Shown: positions 52,833-62,600 of the stretch, piece by piece | How positions within the stretch are numbered: position 1 is the first letter of the stretch | How the letters are laid out: each line of letters begins with the position of its first letter | Assembly: GCA_050116575.1 (NCBI GenBank) | Contig: JASFOJ010000001.1 | Location: forward strand, 48,981-112,980 | DNA from: JAKEGK01 sp050116575 | Lineage (GTDB): Bacteria; Pseudomonadota; Gammaproteobacteria; SZUA-152 | Direction of reading: 5' to 3' | DNA length: 64,000 bases | The notes under the pieces: generated by a model | What the model was told of the DNA's origin: nothing | What the model saw: only the letters and a program-made list of their open reading frames with translations | Database searches by the model: none | Made by a program: the position numbers and the translations under genes

Positions 52833-53334
52833 CCCCCGACGCTTGTAGTTTTAAGTAAACCACCCTGATATTGGGTGCGTCCTTGCGTTACTGCTTTCCT
52901 GCCCATTCACACAATGTGTGTCCGGGAAGCATCGAGAAGTGAAAACCGGAGACAAGCAGCGCCGGATCAGGCTTGAGACAGACAAACGGATTGCCTGTGT
53001 TCACTAACCCCCACTGGTCCCGCCCCTGGCCGCACCGATTAATTCCCGAGTGTTCACATTCGATGCCTGGTACGACTGCTTTTTCATCGACGCATGCCCC
53101 CTGCTTGCAAGGATGAAAAAGCGCTTAAGCATAATCATTTACTTATTTACTGCATAAGTAATGCTTATTTATGAGTATATTTGCTGAGGATTCAAAGTCA
53201 ACGCGACCACGACATTCTCATTTATTGCTGACACCTGGATAGGAATATTCTTACTTTGTCGCTTTCACACCATTGAAAATATTGATTTTACGTTGCGGGA
53301 TATTCAGGTAGACGCGCAACAAAATAATTACCAA

Positions 53335-53422
53335 TCGCCTACAAGGGGCTCCTATGCATAAATCACCCACCTGGGTGAATTCCGAGGTAGGAGCCAGCCT
53401 TGCTGGCGATAACGCGCTGCGG
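53335..53422. repeat. REP-like palindromic repeat, copy 1
   Basis: 88-bp unit with two inverted repeats: TCACCCA CC TGGGTGA and GCCAGC CTT GCTGGC, then CGATAACGCGC. The core TAGGAGCCAGCCTTGCTGGC is close in style to the Pseudomonas REP core (GGGAGCGGGCTTGCCCGC type). Confidence 0.8.
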
Positions 53423-53530
53423 GTATAACCCACCCTTTCGCACTATTCGTTCCCCGCCGGTGTTCTGCGCCAGAAACATAATTTACCGTTCGTGCAGTCA
53501 CGACAAGTTGCTGCACGGAATAAACATCTA

Positions 53531-53618
53531 TCGCCTGCAAGGGACTCCTATGCATAAATCACCCACCTGGGTGAATTCCGGGGTAGCAGCCAGCCATGCT
53601 GGCGATAACGCGCCGCGG
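53531..53618. repeat. REP-like palindromic repeat, copy 2
   Basis: Direct copy of the unit 196 bp away with about six substitutions by eye; both inverted repeats are kept (TCACCCA CC TGGGTGA; GCCAGC CAT GCTGGC). The change of the loop but not the arms is what selection for pairing would give. Confidence 0.8.
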
Positions 53619-53674
53619 ACAGCTAGCCGTGGTCGACGCCGTCGGTATCAGTGATTTCGCTTGAGTAGATGAAT

Positions 53675-54652
53675 TCAGTGACCGGTCGAATCGTCTGACG
53701 GTACGGACGCCAGGCGCTGTTCAATATGGGAAAGTGTATCGCGGTAGCTGGCAACATATTCGCCACCCAACTGCACAGCCTGTTGTGCGTGCCGCTGCGC
53801 AGCGGTTAGATTCCCCTGCTCCATTAAAACCTGCGCCAGGTTGTTGTGTGCCGGCGCATAGTCGCGTTTCACGTCCAGAACCTGACGATAAAACTGTTGC
53901 GCCTGTTGAAGTTGTCCTCTTAGGTAACAAACGTTACCTAAAGCCATGAGTGACACCAGTGACCGCGGCCAGCGTTTGACGGCGGCCCGGTAAGCCGTGT
54001 CGGCCAGTGCCAGTTTGCCCTTGCGCTCAAAATAAGCAACTGCTTTGACATACTGTAAGGGCGTCACCGACGCAGGCATCTCACCCGGCCGCATCACCAC
54101 CATGGCCCATAGCTTGGCCCGCCGCCAGGTTCGTTCAAAGGTTTCCAGGCTGATCACATGCTGCTGGATCGTACCGGAGTTAAGCATAATCTCATCATTT
54201 GCCGGGTCCATTCCGGTCACCACGGCATAGTGCCAACGCGGAATCCAGTCCAGCCCCAGGTTCTGGAACACCAGCACCGGATGGCCGGCCTTTAATTCGT
54301 CCAGCAATGCGGGAAAACCCGGCTTTATCACAAAGGGAATGCGATCATAGTAACGCGCCGCCGCCACCATTTCCGCCTGGAAACTGCCCTGGCGTTCCGG
54401 CACATAAACCAACGGCACCAGATCGTCAGGGGTGACCGGTACTCCCGCCCACTTCAACAACGTCGCTAATGCGGCGGGACCACACTGGTACTCTTGCTGC
54501 GGAAAAAAAGGAACATTATCAACTTCGCAACGAGGCAACTTGTCCCAGCCGGCGGACTGGCGAAGCTTGTCGATTTGCAGCGTAGTACTGCAGGCGCATA
54601 AAAATAAAAGGCTGCCTAAGCAAAGCAAGGCAGCCCTGACATTCCTGGTCAT
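53675..54652 (-). CDS. PA2778-family C39-like cysteine peptidase lipoprotein with TPR
   Basis: Predicted lipoprotein (signal LLCLGSLLFLCAC). The papain-like C39-type domain has the catalytic Cys62 (numbered from a TTG start at 54667) in QQEYQCGPAALATLLKWAG and the His in IPRWHYAVVTGMDP. The C-terminal part (about 205-320) has TPRs (VSLMALGNVCYLRGQLQQAQ, APAHNNLAQVLMEQGNLTAA). The layout matches the PA2778 family of Pseudomonas, of unknown role. The ATG at 54652 is preferred to the TTG five codons upstream. It follows the PA2779-like gene by 17 bp. Confidence 0.87.
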   Translation of the reverse strand: MTRNVRAALLCLGSLLFLCACSTTLQIDKLRQSAGWDKLPRCEVDNVPFFPQQEYQCGPAALATLLKWAGVPVTPDDLVPLVYVPERQGSFQAEMVAAARYYDRIPFVIKPGFPALLDELKAGHPVLVFQNLGLDWIPRWHYAVVTGMDPANDEIMLNSGTIQQHVISLETFERTWRRAKLWAMVVMRPGEMPASVTPLQYVKAVAYFERKGKLALADTAYRAAVKRWPRSLVSLMALGNVCYLRGQLQQAQQFYRQVLDVKRDYAPAHNNLAQVLMEQGNLTAAQRHAQQAVQLGGEYVASYRDTLSHIEQRLASVPSDDSTGH

Positions 54653-54669
54653 AACGTAAAACAACAATT

Positions 54670-55074
54670 CTAGTCGTATACGGTTTTCTTCACGAAGGGA
54701 AAAACGTCGGTGAAACCCATCAGGTCGGTAATCAGCAATACAATGAATATGAACGCCAACGTCCCCACGACACCGCCACCGGCCGGCGCTTCATCTATCT
54801 GATCGGCAAAAGCCTGAATTTGTTGGTCAGTCATATTTGCCAGGCGTTGTTTGGCGTCCTGTGGATCGACACCCAACGCGATCAATTGGGCTTGCACTTC
54901 CCGCTGCGACAGCAGGTCATTAATGCGCTGCTTGTTCAGTTGCACAACCTGCTGGTCAACAATGTCTGTGGTCGTCACAATACCGGCCATTGCCGCCTGC
55001 TGAAAACTCACCAGCAAAAAGCAAACCAGCGAAATCCTGGCCGTCAATTTCATTAATGGCGTCTTAGTCGTCAT
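54670..55074 (-). CDS. PA2779-family protein
   Basis: It has 134 aa. N-terminal signal helix (ISLVCFLLVSFQQAAMAG), a short helical part (LLSQREVQAQLIALGVDPQD, LANMTDQQIQAFADQID) and a C-terminal membrane helix after a Gly hinge (GGGVVGTLAFIFIVLLITDLMGF). The family is always next to the PA2778 peptidase and could be its substrate or partner. The frame is open to 55164, but GGAGA lies 7 nt before the ATG at 55074. Confidence 0.85.
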   Translation of the reverse strand: MTTKTPLMKLTARISLVCFLLVSFQQAAMAGIVTTTDIVDQQVVQLNKQRINDLLSQREVQAQLIALGVDPQDAKQRLANMTDQQIQAFADQIDEAPAGGGVVGTLAFIFIVLLITDLMGFTDVFPFVKKTVYD

Positions 55075-55171
55075 AGTTTTCTCCATGTTAAGTCCATTGT
55101 TTACACGATGGTAGCCGATATTGGCGCCAACACCAATATTCAACCACACGTAGCGCAATCGCATACGTGTA

Positions 55172-55522
55172 TCAGTGATATTTATTTTTTTTCTGCTGTT
55201 CCTGTTGAATATCCGCTTCGAGAACTTTCAGCTGGTCGGCCAACTGGCGAATGGCGGGCGCAATCTCTTCTTCAACTTTTTTCTGATTCTTTTTTATATC
55301 CCTGTTAATCTGCATCATCACCACGAACACGCCTACCACGGGCAATGCCCAGACCAGAATGACAAACTGCTTTTTCTTCCTGGCATCGTGCAATTGTGAT
55401 AGCCGAATGATCCGCGTACTCATCACATTCAAATATACAACAGCTCCCACCAGTACCGCTCCAAAAATCCATAAAAAAACAGTCAAAACATCCACCTCGT
55501 TGCGGCTGGTTTGCGACGGCAC
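55172..55522 (-). CDS. Small membrane protein with C-terminal coiled coil
   Basis: It has 116 aa: two helices (VLTVFLWIFGAVLVGAVVYL, FVILVWALPVVGVFVVMM) and a charged coiled-coil tail (NRDIKKNQKKVEEEIAPAIR ... ADIQQEQQKKNK). The hydrophobic part resembles the PLDc_N-type two-helix module. GTG start at 55522 with AGGAG just upstream. It lies about 100 bp before the PA2779-like gene on the same strand and may be cotranscribed. Confidence 0.7.
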   Translation of the reverse strand: MPSQTSRNEVDVLTVFLWIFGAVLVGAVVYLNVMSTRIIRLSQLHDARKKKQFVILVWALPVVGVFVVMMQINRDIKKNQKKVEEEIAPAIRQLADQLKVLEADIQQEQQKKNKYH

Positions 55523-55749
55523 TGCGCTCCTGCATTGGGCTGACCGGGTTGAACGGCGCGCCCACGGTGCCGGATTTAACGATTTACCAATTATTTACTA
55601 AATAATTGCCTATTAATAATAGAGCATTGTCAGGCTCAGATCATGCCCGCCACCAGCGCCATACAAAATTTTGTATGAATATCACACATATTGCCGCTGG
55701 TGTCGCGCCACCGTTCGGATTTTCATGATTCGTCACATTTTGAGACGAG

Positions 55750-57285
55750 CTATTGCACAAGCACCTGGTATTTGAGATCGAAATTGGCGTTTGACGTATT
55801 CATATTGCCCGTCATTTGAATACGCCAATTCGTCACATTGGCGTCATAGCCCGCCGGCGCCCCTCCGCCGCCGGAAACCGGTGTATAGGTATAAGTTGCG
55901 CCATTATCGTTGGAATAAGTCGTGGTCCCGATTGTTAGTCCCGACGCCGGTGTGCCATCCACCAGTTGAAAAGGCTGACCGGCTCCGTAAGAATTCAAAC
56001 CAAACATAATATATGGACTTAACTGGTCGTCGATCACTACGGTATAGGCGTTATCACCACCGGTGTTGGTAATATTTAGTGTATAAGTCACCACGCCTCC
56101 CGGATTCACCGACGGCGACGAGGCATATTTCACCATGGTCAGAACCGGAACCGGTTCTATGGCGACGGTGACAGTGGCGCTGTCATTGCTGCTGTCTTCG
56201 TCGGTTTGATCCGATGCACTGAGGGTTGCCGTGTTGTCGACACTCATGATGACCGGTACAACACCGGCAGTAACATTGATCGTCAGCGTATACGTTGTAT
56301 TGGGTGCTATAGTCGGTATATTCCATTGATCAGGAACACCGTTACTGTCCGAATCGTCAAAGGTCGTGCCGGCCTGCGCGCTATGACTGTTATAAGTCAC
56401 TTGTGAAGGCAACACGTCGGAAATCACAATGTTGGTAAAATCAATAATCGACGCGTTATAAACCTCCACGGTATAGGTGAAAGACTGGTTGCCTTTAATA
56501 GTGGAAACGGTCGCGCTTTTTGAAATCTGCAAGTCCTGGGGAAACAGCTGGCCACCCGCCGGCCCGTCCATATTATCAATAATCCGGCTGGGAATGTTCT
56601 GGCCGTTGGACGACGATATATGAAACTTGAGATTGGAAGGCTCACTTAGTCCCAGATTGGTCCACGACAATATGGTTTCCATGGCCAGGCCGGAGGATGA
56701 ACCGTAATTGGTACTGTACAAACTGGTCTCGTTGGTTTTATCGCCGGGCATCGTATATCCGTCGCCGTTGCCACCGCTATCAACCAGGGGATCACCCCCG
56801 GAGGCGCTTGCTACATAGTCGTAAAGTACCGCGACCGTTGACTGATTGCTGCCCTGCCATGATACCCGCAAGACCTTTTCGCCGGACTGTAACAGACCAT
56901 CCGGATCGGTACCCGCCACACCGCCGGTGGTGGTATCCATGTAAAACCACCAGTCGGTCGTGTTGGTGGATGACGCCCAACGCTCCACGTAGAAATAAAG
57001 GTAGGTGTTGTCCCAGGTAAAGGAAAACTTGCGCAAGTCCCGGCCGGTGCTGGACAGTGGTTCATCCAGGTCGTTGCCGCTACCATCTTCCGCGTCATCG
57101 CTATACTGGCCTGAATTATTAGTTATATCACCAGCGGGGGTGTAAGTATTGGCATCGGTGTCATACCAATCGGTCATCACCCCGTCCATGGTAATGGTAC
57201 GTTCGATGTACGCAGCCTGGGCCTGGGACAGCACCCCCAACAGCAACCAGATAGCAGTGGTAAATTTTCCGATGACCCGCATCAT
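55750..57285 (-). CDS. Secreted DUF11-repeat protein
   Basis: It has 511 aa. A signal peptide (AIWLLLGVLSQAQAA) is followed by an N-terminal domain of about 230 residues with a DGVMTDWYDTDANTYTPAG-type start, like carbohydrate-binding CBM9-type modules. Two DUF11 (COG1361-type) beta repeats come next, each with the mark TYTVEVYNAS / VTYTLNITNTGGDNAYTVVI and a VISDVLP/IDDQLSP core. The role is unknown; such repeats are common in cell-surface and matrix proteins. There is no sorting signal at the C-terminus. Confidence 0.8.
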   Translation of the reverse strand: MMRVIGKFTTAIWLLLGVLSQAQAAYIERTITMDGVMTDWYDTDANTYTPAGDITNNSGQYSDDAEDGSGNDLDEPLSSTGRDLRKFSFTWDNTYLYFYVERWASSTNTTDWWFYMDTTTGGVAGTDPDGLLQSGEKVLRVSWQGSNQSTVAVLYDYVASASGGDPLVDSGGNGDGYTMPGDKTNETSLYSTNYGSSSGLAMETILSWTNLGLSEPSNLKFHISSSNGQNIPSRIIDNMDGPAGGQLFPQDLQISKSATVSTIKGNQSFTYTVEVYNASIIDFTNIVISDVLPSQVTYNSHSAQAGTTFDDSDSNGVPDQWNIPTIAPNTTYTLTINVTAGVVPVIMSVDNTATLSASDQTDEDSSNDSATVTVAIEPVPVLTMVKYASSPSVNPGGVVTYTLNITNTGGDNAYTVVIDDQLSPYIMFGLNSYGAGQPFQLVDGTPASGLTIGTTTYSNDNGATYTYTPVSGGGGAPAGYDANVTNWRIQMTGNMNTSNANFDLKYQVLVQ

Positions 57286-57490
57286 GGGCGAAACAAGAAA
57301 AGCTATTAATTCCCTTTAGTTAGCGGCGGGAAACTTCGATTACTAAAGAACTATATGCAGGATCCATACACGGTCAAGGATAAGAAGGCATTTATTGTCT
57401 AAATAATATATCAATATAATCAACAAGATACGCTCAACGGGGCTGTAGCAATCGGGAGGAAGATGCAGTTTTCGACTGCCGGAAAATGGA
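57286..57490. other. Promoter region of the DUF11 gene
   Basis: About 200 bp, AT-rich, no gene. It lies between the start of the DUF11 gene and the terminator of the PhoX-like gene; no clear hexamers. Confidence 0.3.
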
Positions 57491-57518
57491 AAGCGCCTGC
57501 CTTTTCAGGCAGGCGCTT
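57491..57518 (-). terminator. Terminator hairpin of the PhoX-like gene
   Basis: A perfect 12-bp stem AAGCGCCTGCCT / AGGCAGGCGCTT with a 4-nt loop, 22 bp past the stop codon. On the minus strand it is followed by TCCATTTTCC, so the T-tract is poor but the stem is very stable. Confidence 0.75.
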
Positions 57519-57539
57519 GCAGCTAGAGCTTGGAACTAC

Positions 57540-59048
57540 CTACTCGCCGGCTTTGATCAGCTTCTTTACGAAATTGGTGTCATCGCTGTCGCTGCAGGTC
57601 TTCAGTTTATGGTGGTGGTGTTTATGATGGCCGTCATCCTTCACGCAGGGAGGCGCAACCACATCCTTAACATCGATCAACCAGGTTGCATCACCTTGTC
57701 CGTCAGTTTCACCGGTGCTTTCCGGATGCTGCACGTTGATAATGAACTGGGTGGGATGCCCTGGACGGAAGATCATACCGGTGTTTTCCGCGCCTTTCAC
57801 CTGCAGGCTCATGAAATGATCCAGGGACTCGGCAACACCATCGCCATTCGCGTCACGAAGGAACCAAATATCGCCGCCAATGTTGTCGCCATTAGGTTTG
57901 TCTTCCACCACGTAGATGTTACCTAACGCATCCTGGGCCAGGTTATCCGGGGAAGAAAGATGGCCGGTTGTGCCAGCATAACCTAGGTTCTTCGGCGTAG
58001 CGGCTTCGCTGGCCGCCAAACGTACCATGGTCTCGCCATTACCCAATTCTTCAACGGAATAAACCGCATTTTCCGAGGTCGCATTAAAGTAAAGTACTTC
58101 ATGACCATTGCGCAGGTAACCGACTTCCACATCTTCCGGTCGATCAAATGGTGTACTGCCGATTTCGTCAGCTGCAGCACGGCCACCTCGGCTTGCATTA
58201 TCGAACGGATCAGCTGCTGTTAATGCAACACCGTCTGCATCAGTCAAGGCAATCCATCTGGCCATGCCTGTACGATCTCCTGCTGCGTTACCATTGATGC
58301 TGGGATCACCCGTAAACGCGTCGGCGGCGAGAACAAATGTCTGTCCGTTACTATAGTCGCCTGCTACGCTTGGCACAAATTTGTAAATGGAACCGGAATG
58401 GTCCTCATCAACAAAATACAAAGCCGTGCCAGCATGATTAAAACGCAACCCTTCGTGAGATACATTGGGAATACTATTCAACTCATTGACGATCACGGCT
58501 TCACCAGCCGCCACATCGGCCATGGGATTGACCACTTCGAATACACGCCCCTGGCCGGACCACTCTTCGGCCACTAACAGGGTGTCCACGGGAGTCCAGG
58601 TGGCCGGGTCCAGTGCACCATAGTCATTACTCCAGTCGTTGTTCGGCGCTTGACCGGCTCCGTCACCATGGAACAAGTTAACCGCTTTGTCGGTTTCAGT
58701 GTCATAACGCGTAAGACCGGCGCCGTACTGAGTTTCGTGGGGCAGAAAGATATACCGGCCAGTGGGATCAAAGGCACTCATATCGGTCATAGAAGCATTG
58801 CTGCCAAGACCGGGCACACGCACAGTGGATTGCGACGGATCGGACTCGATCTCATGCAGACTGGTCAGATTGGTGTAACTAACACCCGCCGGTACCTGCC
58901 AGGGTGAATTCAATTCATTAATATGGTTAGGCACCTGTGCAACAGCCGCAGACTGGGTCAACGGGTTGAAATAAACATCTGTTGCAGCAAATGCGGCCTG
59001 AGTACTGGCCAGCATTACAGCTGCGCTAATGAGATTTTTATGGAACAT
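57540..59048 (-). CDS. PhoX-like (DUF839) exported protein with His-rich C-terminus
   Basis: It has 502 aa with a Sec-type signal peptide (SAAVMLASTQAAFA), not the twin-arginine signal of classic PhoX. Beta-propeller-like blocks fit DUF839/PhoX: HEGLRFNHAGTALYFVDEDH, PFDRPEDVEVGYLRNG, SSPDNLAQDALGNIYVVEDK and IWFLRDANGDGVAESL. PhoX is a Ca/Fe phosphatase, but activity here is not shown. The C-terminus has a His cluster (DDGHHKHHHHKLK) between two cysteines, which could bind metal. GAGGAGG precedes the ATG. Confidence 0.85.
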   Translation of the reverse strand: MFHKNLISAAVMLASTQAAFAATDVYFNPLTQSAAVAQVPNHINELNSPWQVPAGVSYTNLTSLHEIESDPSQSTVRVPGLGSNASMTDMSAFDPTGRYIFLPHETQYGAGLTRYDTETDKAVNLFHGDGAGQAPNNDWSNDYGALDPATWTPVDTLLVAEEWSGQGRVFEVVNPMADVAAGEAVIVNELNSIPNVSHEGLRFNHAGTALYFVDEDHSGSIYKFVPSVAGDYSNGQTFVLAADAFTGDPSINGNAAGDRTGMARWIALTDADGVALTAADPFDNASRGGRAAADEIGSTPFDRPEDVEVGYLRNGHEVLYFNATSENAVYSVEELGNGETMVRLAASEAATPKNLGYAGTTGHLSSPDNLAQDALGNIYVVEDKPNGDNIGGDIWFLRDANGDGVAESLDHFMSLQVKGAENTGMIFRPGHPTQFIINVQHPESTGETDGQGDATWLIDVKDVVAPPCVKDDGHHKHHHHKLKTCSDSDDTNFVKKLIKAGE

Positions 59049-59691
59049 GATAAAACGGCCTCCTCAAACTTCAAACGTAAAAGTAAATGCTTGTATTGAC
59101 ATTTCGTTGTAATCAAAATTACGCACATACAAACACATTGGCTTGCAAGTGAGGAGTTTCCTGCAGCAATGTTAAACATTGCTTACAGTAAAATGAACTT
59201 TATATGACGGCATGAGTATTAAAAATACCTGTGCGTTAAGTGCACAGTTATCATACACACTGATTCCATCCAGGCATTAACCACCGATAGTTGTAAATGT
59301 TGGTAGAACCACTTTTAAAAACAACGGTGGTAACCGGAAACACAGCTTTCCCCTCCGGCGGGAATACTTGCTATTGGTCTATGTATAAGCCGTTAGCAGT
59401 AATCAAAAAGAGCAACAGAGAAAGAAGTCAATATGACCCGATCCGTACTAACAGATCCAATGTAAAGAACCAGCGCAATTGGCTGCAACGGCACAACCGG
59501 ACCAGCAGCAAAGACATTGGTAGGAATCGATTCGACGGAAACGGCACTAAAATTAAGAGAGTGAAAACTTTGCCGTAAGGAAGGAAGTATCCGGCGGGTT
59601 TGTATTAGCCTGCCCCTTGGACAACCGAACAAGCAGGTACGTTTAACAGTGCCCCAACATACCGTCAATCGACTATCTGCATAGCCGCGCT
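59049..59691. other. Intergenic region between the PhoX-like and M48 genes
   Basis: About 640 bp with no accepted gene. A small palindrome GCAATGT TAA ACATTGC lies at 59166-59182, about 120 bp before the PhoX-like start, and could be an operator or a leader hairpin. No clear Pho box was seen. Confidence 0.4.
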
Positions 59692-62600
59692 TTAGGCGGA
59701 CGGACTTTCCTGGGGCGTTTCATCGTCGCCACTGTTGTTATCGGACGGGACGTTATCATCAACGCTAGGCGGTATCACAGATGACGCCGGATCCTGTTTA
59801 ACCGATGGCTGGGTTACACGCTGTAGCTCCAATACCCGGTCGGCCATCGGTGAAGCGGTTTGTGCGGTTGCTTCGCCCGACGTCGACTGTTCAACACTTG
59901 AAGCATCTGTTCCTTGTGGGTCGTCACCCTGTGACTTAATGTCAGCAGATGAATCGCCTTTAATGGAAGCATAGCGGTCCGCGGTTTCCAGCCCCGGCTC
60001 CACAACCGTAGTGGTCACCTGACTTAGGTACGAACGCCAGTTATTTCGCTTCTCCGCCATTTTGGCCAGTGCTTCGGAAAGCCGTTGGTTGGATCCGGGA
60101 TCAGCGGCAGACGCGGCTTCTCGGTTGCTGTCCGAGGGTGAGTTCCCATTGTTTGATTCGGATGCTGCTGTTATCCTCCCAGCAGCTTGTCGCGCGTCGT
60201 CGCCCGCCGTTTGACGAGAAACTGCATCGGGATCGTCAACAGTATCGCTGTTACTATCAACCGGTGTTTGCTGCTGTCCGTAATTGATCACCTCTTCCAG
60301 CGAAGCCGCCATTTCCAGACCGCTTTGTGTTTCATCAGTTTCTCTATCCCCGGCAATACGACCTCCGTCATTGAAATCCAACGGCAGGTCAGCTTCCAGG
60401 TCGCTGGTTGGCAACGCCAACTCGTCACTCAGGTCATCCAGTTCCGCCATCACCTCGATAACCGTTTGATCCAGTTTCACCTGCTGTAATTGTATTTCCT
60501 GTTCCATATCCTCTGGATCCAACGACATAGCATTATCTTGACCTGTGTCCTGAAGATGCAGATTGGCTGGCTCATCGTCAATATCAGGCAGTGCATCGGA
60601 TGCCTGCAAGACATCATGTAACGCATCACTCACCTGCGATTCTTGCTCCGAGGCATCGCCTGCATCTGTAACACTTATGGACAAATCTTCGCGAGGTGTA
60701 TCATTCGTGGTTGTGTCGTTTGTGGACGTACTATTCGACGTTGGATCAACGGCTTGCAACGTATCACTTGCTGACGATTCCATCGGCTGCTGTTCGTCTG
60801 GCGCTGTGGTTGTCTCGGGAGCAACGCCCAAAGACGTCACATCCTCGGCGTGTTCTCCGGATGCGGACGATGACTCTGTGACGGGAGGGGTTATTGCCGC
60901 CGGATTTGTTGCAGGCGGCATCTTTACCGGCGCCGCTTTCAATTTGTTGACGGTTTTTTTGAGGTTGTCAATACTTTGGGTCATGGCATCCATAGCATGT
61001 GGCGATGCCGATTGGGATTCCGTTTCTGCAACCGCCGGCAATGACGCTGGCTCTGAAGATTTATCCGTGGTTGGTATAGGCTCTGGTAAGTCCGACAGGG
61101 CCGCTTCATTGCTATTATTGCCTGGTTCCGGGGGTTGACCGTCTGCCGGTTTATTGTCGGATTGCAGGACAGTTGGTGATGTCGCCACGGCGCTCTCACC
61201 ATCGTACGGTTCCTTGACGCCGACTTGATCCGCCTGCGCCTCATCCGGCTTTTCCCGATTCTCGGCTGGCAGAGCGTCATCAGCAACAGACTCACCGGAA
61301 GTCATATTGCCGGTATCAGCGTTAAGATTCGTTGCTTTGTTGAGCTCAATATCCGGTGCCGGCACTTCGTCTTGCTTGGGGCCCACCTGATCCTGCGCCC
61401 GATCCTTGGTCGCCGGAGCAATGCCGTCGGCCTCGTTGGCACCAGCTGACTGTTCGTTGTTTTGATTATTACTATTACTACCCTCACTATTTTTACCGAC
61501 ACTGTCGTTATTGACATTTTCTTTACTGACAATATCGCCACCGGCATTGTCTTTCGCCCCCAAGTCAGCTACGACCTCCGAGCCAATGGCAGGACTGTCC
61601 TTTGTTGTAGCTGGCTTGTTTGACGCGGGATTTGCCGCCGCTTCAGACTGCCAAATGGCGCCCGTTGCAGGATAGCTGCTGCTGGTGTCGGCCTGCGGTT
61701 GTTGGTTATCTGTGTGATTTTGACCAGATTGCTTGGGTTTTTGCAGCAAGTTGGAAATCGTTTGTGATGCACCAACCGCCTGGTCCTTAGTATTGCCCGC
61801 CGGCTTGTCGCTGGTTTGGGTACCGGGATTCATATTGACGGGTACTACCGCGGGTTTTGCCGCCGGGTTGCTTCCCATAACCGCGGCTTCATAAAATGCC
61901 CTGGCGGAATCAGATTGACTGTCGCTAACGTCGGGTTGATCAAAATAGTCAGCCGACTTAAACGCTAGGTTGGACTGTTGTGACATCGAGCCGCTCACGG
62001 CAACCTGCTGCTGTTTTTCCTCAACACGGGGTTCCTGCTCATCATCCATCGTTGGCAACAAACGGTCGACGGTTAAGGCCACGGCCGCCAGGCCTGACAT
62101 AATACGCTTGTAGGTCGACTCCAGTTTTTCCTCGATTACGTTGCCGCTTGATAAATAGTATTCCAACTCGCTGGCACACTGATGACGTTTGGGCAACAAC
62201 GTTTCCAGATATCCGGCAATAGTTTCATGCTCACCTTCCGCCACAAATGGATAATCCAGCCGGTGCAGGCAACCGGATAACCGGGCGAATGATTCTTTGA
62301 ACTCTTCCAGCAACTGATCCGTTAATGTCTGTAGTTCCGGTGTTTTCTGGCCAATGACGCGCGCGCAGGACAACAATGCGGTCAACCGAAACTTTTTATA
62401 TTCAAAATCAATAATTGTGTCCGTGTTGCGTTTGAAATTATTGATTAACAAGGACAGGCGGTTTCTCATCTTCAAATGATGCGCGTGTTCGCGGTTACGC
62501 CCGATCAATTTGGGATGGTTCAGCAGCGTTAATGCGATGGAAAGCCGCTGGTCATTGAGTTCAAACATGGGCTTTAACTGTGTCATCAATTGTTGCCATG

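Larger units (their letters stand above)
52833..53674. other. Intergenic region carrying two REP-like repeats
   Basis: About 840 bp without a convincing gene. The first half has an AT-rich part around 53130-53180 with short repeats of TTATTTA and GCATAAGTAATGCTTAT, a small inverted repeat. The second half holds the two 88-bp repeats listed separately. Confidence 0.6.

Noticed and set aside
53335..53618. Possible CRISPR from two similar repeats
   Set aside because: Only two copies of 88 bp with internal palindromes and a 108-bp gap; no cas genes. They fit REP-like elements.
54820..55056. Plus-strand frame of 78 aa opposite the PA2779-like gene
   Set aside because: Antisense to a gene with signal peptide, ribosome-binding site and conserved neighbour.
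59297..59578. Plus-strand frame of 93 aa between the PhoX-like and M48 genes
   Set aside because: Very basic, no ribosome-binding site, no domain; composition unlike real proteins in the window.
60563..61138. Plus-strand frame of 191 aa opposite the M48 gene
   Set aside because: Antisense to the low-complexity tail; Ser/Ala/Val-rich composition follows from the Asp/Ser codons on the other strand.
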